Shown here piece after piece: positions 1 to 8,603 of a stretch of 64,000 bases of DNA. Where the stretch lies: positions 26,533 through 90,532 of the forward strand of contig JAZRPW010000016.1 of NCBI GenBank assembly GCA_045649405.1, written 5' to 3'. The number at the start of each line of letters is the position of its first letter. The first letter of the stretch is position 1. The notes under the pieces are model-generated. The model was given only the letters and a program-made list of their open reading frames with translations, was not told the DNA's origin and did not search any database. A program made the position numbers and the translations under genes. Origin of the DNA: RUG11462 sp045649405. GTDB lineage: Bacteria > Bacillota > Clostridia > Oscillospirales > Acutalibacteraceae.

Positions 1-169
1 TAACTTCTTGTCCCGCAACTGTTTGTTTTGAACTGAACGCTGACTCAAAACCTGTTAATGCGTATTCACCAACATTTACAAAGTCAAAGAAGAACAATGT
101 AATTGCTGCAATTGAACCAACACAAACGAGTGTTTTGAACAATGTTGCAAGTATTTTTGTATTCTTCAT
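1..169 (-). CDS. Small membrane protein, 3' end beyond the window (partial)
   Basis: Reading back from an ATG at 169, about 56 residues are visible before the window edge. A good ribosome binding site (AGAGGTGG) lies just upstream and the start is 11 bases after the rpmG stop, so the two are probably co-transcribed. Residues 8-30 form one hydrophobic membrane helix (LATLFKTLVCVGSIAAITLF), followed by a polar stretch. The secE gene often follows rpmG in Firmicutes, but the SecE signature with its conserved Trp-Pro is not in the visible part. No family is recognised. Confidence 0.6.
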   Translation of the reverse strand, partial: MKNTKILATLFKTLVCVGSIAAITLFFFDFVNVGEYALTGFESAFSSKQTVAGQEV

Positions 170-180
170 AACGCCACCTC

Positions 181-330
181 TTACTTTGTTTCTTTATGAA
201 GGGTGTGTTTTTTGCAGAATCTGCAATACTTGTTCATTTCAAGTCTGTCAGGGTCGTTCTTTTTGTTTTTGACTGTGTCATAATTGCGTTGTTTACATTC
301 TGTACAAGCCAAAGTAATTTTTACTCTCAT
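181..330 (-). CDS. rpmG: 50S ribosomal protein bL33
   Basis: A protein of 49 residues, the normal length for bL33 of the large ribosomal subunit. Two CxxC pairs (C9/C12 and C36/C39) show it is the zinc-binding form. The start is the ATG at 330 because a perfect GGAGG lies 8 bases upstream; the open frame extends further upstream but has no support there. It probably heads a transcript from the promoter at 425-454 that continues into the membrane protein downstream. If the cell also carries a zinc-free bL33 paralogue, the two would be exchanged according to zinc supply; that cannot be judged here. Confidence 0.93.
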   Translation of the reverse strand: MRVKITLACTECKQRNYDTVKNKKNDPDRLEMNKYCRFCKKHTLHKETK

Positions 331-424
331 CACGGCACCTCCAGTTTGTTTTTGGATAATTTTTGCCTCCCTCACATGAACTTTTTTTGGCACATAAAAA
401 AAGCCCTTTGTCAGAGGTAGAACT

Positions 425-454
425 ATAATACCACATTTTACCCCTAAAGGTCAA
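425..454 (-). promoter_or_regulatory. Sigma-A promoter for rpmG
   Basis: On the minus strand, TTGACC at 454-449 and TATTAT at 430-425 are separated by 18 bases. This leaves a leader of about 90 bases before the rpmG start, which I could not assign to a known ribosomal-protein leader. Confidence 0.6.
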
Positions 455-568
455 GCATTTTTTTAAAAAATATTCAACTTTTTTTGAAATTTCGAGATAT
501 TGTGATGACATTTTACAACTAACACTAAATTATGTGTGTTTATGTGGCAAAACAAACCAATATCTATG

Positions 569-601
569 AAAAAGCACACTATTAATATAGTGTGCTTTTT
601 C
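569..601 (-). terminator. Terminator of the S1 protease gene
   Basis: The inverted repeat AAAAGCACACTAT / ATAGTGTGCTTTT has a 4-base loop and T-rich flanks on both sides. It lies downstream of the protease gene on the minus strand; by symmetry it could also work on the plus strand. Confidence 0.8.
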
Positions 602-692
602 GAAGTTCAAAGAAAATATTTTAGCTTAATTTTATTTCAAAGGAACGAAAATAGATAAACTAATATATTCAAATCACCAACTTTTTTTCAAA

Positions 693-1925
693 CTACTGTC
701 CAGTATACAATTCTAAATCAAAAGTTGCTAAAATAAAACCTGCTTTTGTCCAATAAGAGTGTGTGGATGACTGCGAATTCAAAATGCCAACTACTGAGTT
801 TTTAGCATAACCATTCTGTGCTGAACTTAGATATAAAGGCCCACCACTATCACCCTGTGCAACATTGCAAGTAGTTTCAATCAGTCTAGTAAGTGTAACG
901 CCTGTATCTTCGTTACGACAAGTTACAGAACTATTGGTTATTTTTCCAGTTGTTCTTTCTGTTACATAACCAAATTTTGCTACAGACATATTGTTCTCAA
1001 TATCTGCAACTTTTACATAATCACTTATTCTATTATCGGTATTTCCGTCTATTGCCATCGAAGGACTAAAACTATTGTTAAAAGGAACGAAAGCAGCATC
1101 CATACTATCCGAATACTTCCATTTATACGGGAAGCCTATTGCTGTTCCTAGTGCATTGTGTAATATATCACCCCTGGAAGCAACATGAGCAGCAGTTACT
1201 ACACCGTATTCATTAGTATCTGGATCAAAAGCGTTAAAACCTGATGTGCCTTGATGCATCGAATTATAAACCCGTCTTCCTGGAAAAGAACGAGAAGCGC
1301 ACTCTGTTATTTTTCCAGTTGTTTCAAATCTAACTGCATCTTCTTCAAACTCTTTAATGTTTTCTTTCAACAAATCTAATATGTCATCTTTAACGCCCAA
1401 ATCGGCAACACCTATTCTTATTGAATTAAACTTATCGCCAGATGCAATTATACGAATATCGTATTTTTCCATATATGGTGTAAGAAAAGTTTGTAAATCA
1501 TCAAGATAGTCTTGACTATACTTTACTTTTTTATAAATAACTGTCTGTTTATTTAGACCAGATGCCCTTAAAAGTTCTTCCATCTCTTTTACTTCTGTTG
1601 ATGAATTCGCAGAAATATTTTCACCGTATTTCATATTCGAATCGTTATTATCCCACATCATAATTGTTAGATAACCATTTTCGTCATAATAAGTTTCATA
1701 CTTTTTCAAAAGATTGTTTTCTTTCAAAACTTTTTCCTGCTTAGAACTTGTCATTGTATTATTTAATCTAGCCTTTTCTTCAAGTGAAATTGTCTCGCCA
1801 TTTTCTATTACATCATCTTTGTCTAAACTTACTTCATTTGAAGTTAGAGCTAAAGAAATACAAGTTCCTTGAATCAATAAAGCAGCAACAATAACAAGCG
1901 ATAAAATTTTAATTATTCTTTTCAT
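693..1925 (-). CDS. Secreted trypsin-like serine protease (family S1)
   Basis: The 410-residue protein starts with a signal peptide (about residues 1-27), followed by a charged region of about 180 residues that looks like a pro-domain and then a chymotrypsin-fold domain. The catalytic triad is visible: H247 in VVTAAHV, D276 in SMDAAFV and S360 in GDSGGP. This arrangement resembles streptogrisin-type proteases, which remove their own pro-region after export. The start is supported by GGAGG 7 bases upstream. The gene lies directly downstream of an ECF sigma / anti-sigma pair but has its own ECF-like promoter (1971-2008) matching that of the sigma gene. The substrate is unknown. There is no cell-wall anchor, so it is probably released. 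Confidence 0.88.
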   Translation of the reverse strand: MKRIIKILSLVIVAALLIQGTCISLALTSNEVSLDKDDVIENGETISLEEKARLNNTMTSSKQEKVLKENNLLKKYETYYDENGYLTIMMWDNNDSNMKYGENISANSSTEVKEMEELLRASGLNKQTVIYKKVKYSQDYLDDLQTFLTPYMEKYDIRIIASGDKFNSIRIGVADLGVKDDILDLLKENIKEFEEDAVRFETTGKITECASRSFPGRRVYNSMHQGTSGFNAFDPDTNEYGVVTAAHVASRGDILHNALGTAIGFPYKWKYSDSMDAAFVPFNNSFSPSMAIDGNTDNRISDYVKVADIENNMSVAKFGYVTERTTGKITNSSVTCRNEDTGVTLTRLIETTCNVAQGDSGGPLYLSSAQNGYAKNSVVGILNSQSSTHSYWTKAGFILATFDLELYTGQ

Positions 1926-1946
1926 AATTCAACCTCCAAAATAAAA

Positions 1947-1980
1947 AGTGTATAGAAAGGTTTTTACCCCTCTATACACT
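1947..1980. repeat. Inverted repeat over the protease transcription start
   Basis: AGTGTATAGA (1947-1956) and TCTATACACT (1971-1980) are perfect 10-base inverted repeats 14 bases apart. The right arm contains the -10 element of the predicted ECF promoter and the left arm lies in the early transcript. It could be an operator, or an early mRNA hairpin. Confidence 0.55.
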
Positions 1981-2008
1981 CAAACAACTTTACAAGTGAA
2001 ATTTGACA
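1971..2008 (-). promoter_or_regulatory. Predicted ECF-sigma promoter of the protease gene
   Basis: On the minus strand, TGTCAAATTT (2008-1999), exactly 22 bases, then TATAGA (1976-1971). The same pair of elements with the same spacing precedes the sigma gene at 3136-3173. It abuts the stop codon of the anti-sigma gene. Confidence 0.65.
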
Positions 2009-2569
2009 TTATTTTTGCAATTTTAGCGAATTGTACAACTTTATTAACTCTTTTTCGGTTAATTTGCCTGAAATTTCAAATACATATTCATCTTTAATAG
2101 CAATTATTTTATTATATTCATCTGCTTTTTCAAAAACAATTTCTTCGTTTTTCAAATTTTTTTCATTATACTTATCTCTTTTGTACTGTTTTAAAATCAC
2201 TCGCTTTGAGTTGAAATTATAAATTGTTTTTATATAGTCTTCGAGTTCAATTGTAGAAACTTCTTTGAGTTCTAATCCGTATCTATTTTCAATTTTTTCA
2301 TAAGTATCGCTCGCGACATAAGTAACTATGATCGAAGAATCTCTTTGTGAAAACAAATTATCAATTACCATTTTAACTCCTAAAGGTATAATCAAAACAA
2401 ATAAAATCGCTGCAACATAATAAAAAAATTTTTTCTTTTGTTTAGTTTTCAATGCCTTTTCTTTAAAATTCGATGCAAAGCCTGTATCAGGAATTTTCGA
2501 AGGAATATCTTTTAAAAGCACTTCTTCATATGTTTCTTCTAATGCTCTTTTCAATATGTTTTTATTCAT
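2009..2569 (-). CDS. Probable membrane anti-sigma factor with one DUF4367-like domain
   Basis: This 186-residue protein has a cytoplasmic N-terminus of about 47 residues, one membrane helix (about 48-70, FFYYVAAILFVLIIPLGVKM) and an outside domain of about 110 residues resembling DUF4367 (ending in an EKELIKLYNSL helix). The gene overlaps the end of the ECF sigma gene by 8 bases, so translation is probably coupled, as is usual for sigma / anti-sigma pairs. The inferred role is to hold the sigma factor at the membrane and release it on an outside signal. The four-domain protein at 29985-31856 is a related but larger version. No classical ZAS zinc motif is seen, so the anti-sigma role rests on context. 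Confidence 0.68.
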   Translation of the reverse strand: MNKNILKRALEETYEEVLLKDIPSKIPDTGFASNFKEKALKTKQKKKFFYYVAAILFVLIIPLGVKMVIDNLFSQRDSSIIVTYVASDTYEKIENRYGLELKEVSTIELEDYIKTIYNFNSKRVILKQYKRDKYNEKNLKNEEIVFEKADEYNKIIAIKDEYVFEISGKLTEKELIKLYNSLKLQK

Positions 2570-3113
2570 TGTTTAACTCCTTTTCAATATATTTAGCTAA
2601 TATTTTCTTCGCACGATGGTATCGCTGATATGTTGTAGCATTTGTTAGCGACAAAATTCCTGAAATTTTATTCAAAGGTAAATCCTCGTAAAACTTCAAA
2701 TAAATTATCTCATAATAGTGTCTTGGCAATGACAACAATGCTTTTTTATAAGCTAAAAACAATTCATTTCCATCTACTTCTTTTTGAATATTATCAATAG
2801 AAAAATTGTCTTCACCGATATCTTCAATATAAAATGCTTTGGTTTTATTTTGTTTGGTTTTCATTGTAATGCATGTATTTGTTGCTACTGTAGAAACGAA
2901 CGCCTTAGTTTTTTTGCTTTTCACTACATCAACACAGTCAATATTTTCAATCAACTTATGCAGAGTTTCATATACTGCATCTTCAACATCTTGCTCACAA
3001 CTAAAAAAACCTGAAGCAATGTAATACATCAATTTTATGTATTCTTGATAAAGACTTTTTATTTTTTCTTCTCTTTTGTCTCTATCGTTCCCTAAATCAA
3101 AGCCAGTTAACAT
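2562..3113 (-). CDS. ECF-type RNA polymerase sigma factor (sigma 1)
   Basis: The 183-residue protein has the two-domain layout of ECF sigma factors. Region 2 (about 20-95) includes the EQDVEDAVYETLHKL helix and the promoter-melting segment; region 4 (about 125-180) ends in a helix-turn-helix with LNKISGILSLTNATTYQRYH. The start at 3113 has AGGAG upstream. It forms a two-gene operon with the membrane protein downstream. The promoter-like motif in front of it is repeated before the S1 protease gene, so it probably controls itself and the protease. Helix-turn-helix residues are less canonical than in sigma-W-like proteins, but the family call is firm. Confidence 0.88.
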   Translation of the reverse strand: MLTGFDLGNDRDKREEKIKSLYQEYIKLMYYIASGFFSCEQDVEDAVYETLHKLIENIDCVDVVKSKKTKAFVSTVATNTCITMKTKQNKTKAFYIEDIGEDNFSIDNIQKEVDGNELFLAYKKALLSLPRHYYEIIYLKFYEDLPLNKISGILSLTNATTYQRYHRAKKILAKYIEKELNNE

Positions 3114-3135
3114 TTTTACTCCTCTATATTATTTA

Positions 3136-3173
3136 TCTATAAACTATAACTAAAACAACCTGCAAATTTGACA
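3136..3173 (-). promoter_or_regulatory. Predicted autoregulated ECF promoter of sigma 1
   Basis: On the minus strand, TGTCAAATTT (3173-3164), 22 bases, then TATAGA (3141-3136), about 20 bases before the start codon. It is identical in both elements and spacing to the site before the protease gene. Confidence 0.65.
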
Positions 3174-3184
3174 CGAATTTTCAA

Positions 3185-3216
3185 AAAAAGTGTTTCGCAA
3201 TTGCAAAACACTTTTT
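3185..3216 (-). terminator. Terminator after glgD
   Basis: AAAAAGTGTTT / AAACACTTTTT with a 10-base loop lies immediately downstream of the glgD stop and closes the metG-to-glgD gene run. Confidence 0.8.
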
Positions 3217-3219
3217 ATC

Positions 3220-4314
3220 TTAAACTGTTAAATTCTTACCAATTACCATTGGAAATGTGCGACAACCCATTAATGTTCTGCCATCTTTGAACACAACGTT
3301 CTTGTCAGCAATTACATAATTAAGCTCTGTGTTATCCCCAATTTCACAAGCTTGCATAATAATGCAGTTTTCAACCTTTGCACCTTTGCCGATTTTTACG
3401 CCTCTGAAGATGATTGAGTTTTTAACTTCACCTTCAATTACGCAACCTTCACCAACGAGTGAATTTTCAACCTTTGAATTAAAGCCGTATTTTGTTGGCA
3501 TTTCATCACGAAGTTTTGTGTAAACCGGTGCATCAGGATTAAACAACTCACTTCTAACTTCTTTGTTAAGCAAATCCATATTAATTTCAAAGAAGTCGCT
3601 AACGCTTGAAACCATTTTTGCATAACCTTCAACTTCATAGCAAGCAATGTTAAGTGAGTCTGCTTTTCTGTGGAAGATGTCAACAATCAAATCGGTGTAA
3701 TTGTGAGTTGATGCTTCTTTTACAAGTCCTATCAACAACTCTCTTGAAATTACAAAGGTTTCAAGATAACCATTTTTATCAGCTGTTGTTGGAGTTTTGT
3801 TAAACGCCTTTGCTCTTTTGTCTTCTATATTAATATAAGTAGCTGTTTCTTCATCTTTTTTATAAGCAACTGTGATATCAGCGCCTTTTGCAATATGATA
3901 ATCTACCAAATCTTCAACTGAATAATTTGAAACAACGTGTGCGTCAGAAACAACAACATATTCTTCATTAGCATAATAAAGATAATCAAGCGCACCATTT
4001 AACGCATCAATTCTATCTTTATACATACCAGCATTTGCAAGAGCATATGGTGTGAGCATTGTGATACCACCGTTTTTGCGCGCTAAATCCCAAGGTCTAC
4101 CACTTCCAATATGGTCTGCAAGTGATTTGAAGTTTTGTTTTGTGATAAGACCAACCTTTGAAATGCCTGCGTTTACAAAGGCAGACAAAGGAAAGTCAAC
4201 AAGACGATATCTGCCACCAAAAGGCACAGAACTTAACGCTCTGATAGAAGTAAGGTCATTCAAATCAACATCGTTAGAATTTCCAAAAATTATTCCCATT
4301 ACATTTGTCAACAT
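3220..4314 (-). CDS. glgD: Glucose-1-phosphate adenylyltransferase, GlgD subunit
   Basis: A 364-residue relative of GlgC with a nucleotidyltransferase fold (FGGRYRLVDFPLS near residue 30) and a left-handed beta-helix C-terminus. In Firmicutes GlgD pairs with GlgC and mainly modulates the enzyme; the N-terminal nucleotide-binding loop is replaced here by IIFGNSNDVDLN, consistent with a non-catalytic subunit. The ATG at 4314 is chosen because GGAGG lies 8 bases upstream; the longer frame has no such site. It starts 14 bases after the glgC stop and ends the glycogen genes. Confidence 0.92.
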   Translation of the reverse strand: MLTNVMGIIFGNSNDVDLNDLTSIRALSSVPFGGRYRLVDFPLSAFVNAGISKVGLITKQNFKSLADHIGSGRPWDLARKNGGITMLTPYALANAGMYKDRIDALNGALDYLYYANEEYVVVSDAHVVSNYSVEDLVDYHIAKGADITVAYKKDEETATYINIEDKRAKAFNKTPTTADKNGYLETFVISRELLIGLVKEASTHNYTDLIVDIFHRKADSLNIACYEVEGYAKMVSSVSDFFEINMDLLNKEVRSELFNPDAPVYTKLRDEMPTKYGFNSKVENSLVGEGCVIEGEVKNSIIFRGVKIGKGAKVENCIIMQACEIGDNTELNYVIADKNVVFKDGRTLMGCRTFPMVIGKNLTV

Positions 4315-4328
4315 TTGTCTTACCTCCT

Positions 4329-5528
4329 TTACGCCTCTACCATTTCTTTTGGCAAAATGGTTGTATTTTCTTTTACAACATAATCCGGGCCGATTATGGT
4401 AATGCCCCAATTATCAATATCATTTTTAAAGTTTTCAGGGCTGTCGCCAACCTTTGCGCCAGACTCAACAACTGCGTTTTGTGCAACAATTGAATATTTT
4501 ACAACTGCGCCTTTTTTGATTTTTGCGCCTGGCATAATTACTGAATAACTAACCTCTGCGCCTTCTTCAACCTCTGCGCCTGAGAACAAAACAGAGTCAT
4601 AAACATTGCCGTAAACTTCGCAACCATCAGAAATGAGTGAGTTTTGAATTGTTGCGGTGTCTGCAACAAAGTGTGGTGGCAAAGCTTTGTTTCTAGCGTA
4701 AATTCTCCATTTTTTATCATCAAGGTCAAGCGGAATGTTTGGATTCAAAATGTCCATATTAGCATCCCACAAACTGTCAATTGTACCAACGTCTTTCCAG
4801 TAACCATCAAACTCATAAGCAAAAAGTTTTTTGCCATCATTAAGCATAAGAGGAATGATGTTTTTACCAAAGTCGTTTGAAGAATTTTCATCTTCTTCAT
4901 CTTGAATGAGATATTTTTTAAGGTCTTCCCAATTAAAAATGTAAACACCCATTGAAGCTTTGTTTGATTTTGGGTTTGCAGGTTTTTCTTCAAACTCATA
5001 AACGCTGTTATCTTCATTAGTATTCATAATACCAAATCTTGGCGCTTCTTCCATTGGCACATTCATTACTGCAATTGTGCAAGCAGCGTCGTGCTCTTTA
5101 TGATATTTAATCATTTTAGCGTAATCCATTTTATAAATATGGTCGCCAGAAAGAATAAGTACATATTTTGGATTGTAATTTTCAATGTAAGGAATGTTTT
5201 GATAAATAGCATTAGCAGTACCTGTGTACCAGTCTGTACCAACCTTTTTTTGATAAGGAGGCAAAATGCTAACGCCACCATTCATTCTATCTAAATCCCA
5301 AGGTGCGCCTGAGCCAATGTAACTGTTCAATTCAAGTGGTTGATATTGAGTTAAAACACCAACTGTTTCAATGCCTGAATTAATGCAGTTTGAAAGTGGA
5401 AAGTCAATAATTCTATACTTGCCACCAAATGGAATTGCAGGTTTTGCAACTTTGCGTGTTAATACTCCTAAACGGCTACCTTCGCCACCTGCAAGAAGCA
5501 TTGCAACACATTCAATTTTTCTTTTCAT
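4329..5528 (-). CDS. glgC: Glucose-1-phosphate adenylyltransferase (ADP-glucose synthase)
   Basis: The 399-residue enzyme makes ADP-glucose from ATP and glucose-1-phosphate, the committed step of glycogen synthesis. The nucleotide loop LAGGEGSRL (12-20), the FGGKYRIIDFPLSN segment (34-48) and SGDHIYKMDY (127-136) are intact, so this is the catalytic subunit. Residues beyond about 290 form the hexapeptide beta-helix used in allosteric control. It lies between glgB and glgD. No glgA (glycogen synthase) or glgP is in the window, so the rest of the pathway must lie elsewhere. Confidence 0.96.
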   Translation of the reverse strand: MKRKIECVAMLLAGGEGSRLGVLTRKVAKPAIPFGGKYRIIDFPLSNCINSGIETVGVLTQYQPLELNSYIGSGAPWDLDRMNGGVSILPPYQKKVGTDWYTGTANAIYQNIPYIENYNPKYVLILSGDHIYKMDYAKMIKYHKEHDAACTIAVMNVPMEEAPRFGIMNTNEDNSVYEFEEKPANPKSNKASMGVYIFNWEDLKKYLIQDEEDENSSNDFGKNIIPLMLNDGKKLFAYEFDGYWKDVGTIDSLWDANMDILNPNIPLDLDDKKWRIYARNKALPPHFVADTATIQNSLISDGCEVYGNVYDSVLFSGAEVEEGAEVSYSVIMPGAKIKKGAVVKYSIVAQNAVVESGAKVGDSPENFKNDIDNWGITIIGPDYVVKENTTILPKEMVEA

Positions 5529-5564
5529 AAGTCTATCTCCTAATTTTATAGAAATTATAAATTG

Positions 5565-7523
5565 TTAAACCTTTGCTAACGCTTTTTTCTTTTTTGACTT
5601 TTTGACAATTGGTGAACTGTGCTCAAGATAAATTGCACTAAGTGGGGCTAAGTCTAATTCAATTGAATAGTCAAGGCCGTGCACTGGTTTGTTTTCGGCT
5701 TTGTAAGATTTAATTTTAACCAAATCTTCGCCACCAAACTCTTTTTCATCTGTGTTGAACACAACATTATAAGTGCCAGGTTTTGGCACACCAATTCTAT
5801 ATTTTTCTCTTCTTACCGGAACAAAATTGCAAACTGTGATAATTTCTTTTTTCTTGTTATCAATTCTGCGAAAAGCAATAACGCTTTGCTCATTGTCATC
5901 GGCAGAAATCCAAGAAAAACCTTCCCAAGAACAGTCATTTTGCCAAAGTGCCGGTGTCTCTTTATAAAATTTATTCAACGCTTTTACAAATGTTTGTGTT
6001 TGCGCGTGAATTTCATAATCAAACAACAACCAATCAAGTTGTTTTTCATAATTCCACTCAATAAACTGAGCAAATTCTTGCCCCATGAATGTGAGTTTTT
6101 TGCCTGGGTGGGCCATCATATAAGTGTAAAAAGTTCTAAGATTTTTAAACTTGTCGTGGTAAAGCCCCGGCATTTTGCTAATCATTGAGCATTTTCCATG
6201 CACAACCTCATCGTGAGAAAGTGGCAAAATAAAATTCTCAGAAAACGCATAGAAAAAGCTAAATGTTAATTTGCTGTGGTTATCTTTTCTAAACAATGGG
6301 TCAAGTGACATATATTTTATCATATCATTCATCCAACCCATATTCCATTTAAAGTTGAATGCCAAACCACCGTCTTCGCCTGGTTTTGTAACATTTGGCC
6401 AAGCGCTTGACTCTTCAGCAATCATTAAAACATTAGGAAAATCACTAAGCACTGCTTTGTTAAGTTTTCTTAAAAATGCAATTGCCTCTAAATTTTCATT
6501 GCCACCATATTCATTTGTTGTGCAGTCACATTCATCTTTACAATAATTTAAATAAACCATTGACGACACGGCATCAACCCTAATGCCATCAATGTGGTAT
6601 TCTTTAATCCAGTAATAAGCATTTGAAACAAGGAAAGAAATGACTTCATTTTTGCCCCAGTCAAACACCATTGTGCCCCATTGTTTCATTTCGCCTTTTC
6701 TAGGGTCTGCATATTCATATAAAGGCGAACCATCAAAACGACGAAGTCCGTGGGCATCTCTTGTGAAATGCGCTGGCACCCAATCCATTATGACACCAAT
6801 GCCTTTTTTGTGACAAATGTCAACAAACTTCATAAAATCTTTTGGCGTGCCATAACGAGAAGTTGGCGCATAGTAACCTGTTACTTGGTAACCCCAAGAG
6901 CCATCAAACGGATGCTCAAGCACCGGCAACAACTCAATGTGGGTGTAACCCATTTCAACGCAGTAACTTGACAACTCTTCGCCAAGTTTCACATAATCAT
7001 AAAAACTATCATCTTCATTTTTACGCCAAGAGCCCAAATGCACTTCATAAATATTAACAGGAGAAGAAAAAACATCAGTTTTCTCACGCTTTTTCATATA
7101 AGCGGCATCGCTCCATTTAAAGCCATTAATATCATAAACCTTTGAAGCAGTAAGTGGTCGAGTTTCGCTATGAAAAGCATAAGGGTCGGCTCTGTAAAGT
7201 TTTTCGCCTTCAGACGTGTCATTCGGCACAATACAATATTTATAAGAATCAAACTCTTTAACGCCTTTTATGAATTTGCAAAAAACTTCTTCGTCTTCGC
7301 TTTTTTCCATAACATCGGCAGTGTCATTCCAGTCATTAAACGAGCCAACAACCGAAACAGAAACCGCATCAGGCGCCCAAACTCTAAACATTACACCCTG
7401 TTCGCCATCAACTTCTACAAAGTGCGCACCCAAATATTCATAAGCACGGTTTGATGTGCCTTGATGAAAATAATAAGGCGCTAAATCTTCATTTGAGTTT
7501 GTCTTTTTTTGAATTTCTGACAT
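5565..7523 (-). CDS. glgB: 1,4-alpha-glucan branching enzyme
   Basis: The 652-residue enzyme introduces alpha-1,6 branches into glycogen. An N-terminal CBM48-type beta-sandwich (about 35-130) precedes a GH13 barrel. The nucleophile lies in DGIRVDAV (Asp near 317), the acid in MIAEESSAWP (near 370) and the transition-state Asp in PLSHDEVVHGK. The start is the ATG at 7523 with GGAGGGG just upstream; a TTG four codons earlier lies within the binding site and is unlikely. The gene begins 34 bases after the upstream SurA-like gene, with no terminator between. Confidence 0.96.
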   Translation of the reverse strand: MSEIQKKTNSNEDLAPYYFHQGTSNRAYEYLGAHFVEVDGEQGVMFRVWAPDAVSVSVVGSFNDWNDTADVMEKSEDEEVFCKFIKGVKEFDSYKYCIVPNDTSEGEKLYRADPYAFHSETRPLTASKVYDINGFKWSDAAYMKKREKTDVFSSPVNIYEVHLGSWRKNEDDSFYDYVKLGEELSSYCVEMGYTHIELLPVLEHPFDGSWGYQVTGYYAPTSRYGTPKDFMKFVDICHKKGIGVIMDWVPAHFTRDAHGLRRFDGSPLYEYADPRKGEMKQWGTMVFDWGKNEVISFLVSNAYYWIKEYHIDGIRVDAVSSMVYLNYCKDECDCTTNEYGGNENLEAIAFLRKLNKAVLSDFPNVLMIAEESSAWPNVTKPGEDGGLAFNFKWNMGWMNDMIKYMSLDPLFRKDNHSKLTFSFFYAFSENFILPLSHDEVVHGKCSMISKMPGLYHDKFKNLRTFYTYMMAHPGKKLTFMGQEFAQFIEWNYEKQLDWLLFDYEIHAQTQTFVKALNKFYKETPALWQNDCSWEGFSWISADDNEQSVIAFRRIDNKKKEIITVCNFVPVRREKYRIGVPKPGTYNVVFNTDEKEFGGEDLVKIKSYKAENKPVHGLDYSIELDLAPLSAIYLEHSSPIVKKSKKKKALAKV

Positions 7524-7557
7524 ATTCCCCTCCAAAAAAGATTGTCTGCTTTTAGTT

Positions 7558-8598
7558 TTATTCTAACTCCAAATATTTAAACTTTTCAGTTTTTTCTACT
7601 TTTGCTTTTGTTACCAAATCGTCAACATAAGCTTCATATTTTACGTCCATATACTCTGTATAAATTGAGTCTTTGTAATCTTCGAGCGCTTTGTAACCTG
7701 CTTTTTTAGCCGATTTCAAAACAGCAAAAAATGATGAGTTATTTTCATTGATAACTTCTGTGACATCTCCAACCTTCATCATCTTAATTACCTCAAAAAA
7801 CTGTGGAGATGTTTTTTGCAAGTCAGAAGCATTATCATCATCAATTGTTAAATCAATATGCTCAATATCGCAACAATCGGTTTCACCATACTTGACAATT
7901 CCTTCTCTTGCATATTTTGCTTCATTTTCAGCGTCAGTAGGAGAAATAACATCATTCCAAGGAATTTTGTAATAGTCAAACTTCATTGTATCAAATTTTG
8001 GGTAGCGTTCATCTTTCACACTTTCATACCAAGCTTCAAGCTCTTTGTCAGTTGCGTAAAGCGCACCGCCCTTTTTACTCAAAACTTCACGCGAGTCAAT
8101 TTGCATATTGCTATAAGTATATGTCAAATAACTATTATAAGTATATTGTTTTACGCCATAAATTACTTCACCACGTTTTATTTTTTGCTCGCGAATGGCG
8201 TTTTCGTTTTGCATTGCATTTATAAATGAATTATAAGACATATCTTTAGTGGTTATGACACCGCACTGAACAGCAATTTGTTGCTCAACCTTGTAACGAG
8301 TGAAATATTCAAGCACTCGTTGCTTCAACGTTTCAAGTGGAGTTGTGCCGTTTATTTCGGTTTTCCAAAACTTATCATCAATGGTTTTATTCTCACCAAA
8401 ATCATCAATAACATAACCCTTTTGCGCTTCGCATTGAAGTTTGAATTCTTCTGCGCAAATTTCATTTCCATTAACCGTTGCAACAATGTCAGAGTCTTTT
8501 ACAGTTGTTTTAATTGCAAAAAACACAACACCGACAATTAAAACGGCAACCAACGCAATTGCAACGCCACCGATTATTAAACCTTTAAATTTTTTCAT
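7558..8598 (-). CDS. Membrane-anchored SurA/PrsA-like protein
   Basis: This 346-residue protein has one N-terminal membrane helix (about 7-30) and no lipobox Cys. The following region has the SurA_N look (VATVNGNEICAEEF near 40-53), a helical middle, and a C-terminal segment weakly like a parvulin peptidyl-prolyl isomerase domain (FFEVIKMMKVGDVTEVI). It probably works outside the membrane as a folding helper for exported proteins. The canonical parvulin active-site residues are not clearly present, so isomerase activity is doubtful. It starts 5 bases after the yfbR stop. Confidence 0.65.
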   Translation of the reverse strand: MKKFKGLIIGGVAIALVAVLIVGVVFFAIKTTVKDSDIVATVNGNEICAEEFKLQCEAQKGYVIDDFGENKTIDDKFWKTEINGTTPLETLKQRVLEYFTRYKVEQQIAVQCGVITTKDMSYNSFINAMQNENAIREQKIKRGEVIYGVKQYTYNSYLTYTYSNMQIDSREVLSKKGGALYATDKELEAWYESVKDERYPKFDTMKFDYYKIPWNDVISPTDAENEAKYAREGIVKYGETDCCDIEHIDLTIDDDNASDLQKTSPQFFEVIKMMKVGDVTEVINENNSSFFAVLKSAKKAGYKALEDYKDSIYTEYMDVKYEAYVDDLVTKAKVEKTEKFKYLELE

Positions 8599-8603
8599 AA
8601 AAC

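Larger units (their letters stand above)
331..692. other. Intergenic region between rpmG and the S1 protease gene
   Basis: The stretch holds the rpmG leader and promoter (331-454) and the protease terminator (569-601). The remaining AT-rich parts (455-568 and 602-692) show no gene, repeat or structure that I can recognise. Confidence 0.6.

Noticed and set aside
293..511. Possible coding frame upstream of rpmG on the minus strand
   Set aside because: It overlaps the rpmG start and its promoter, and has no ribosome binding site.
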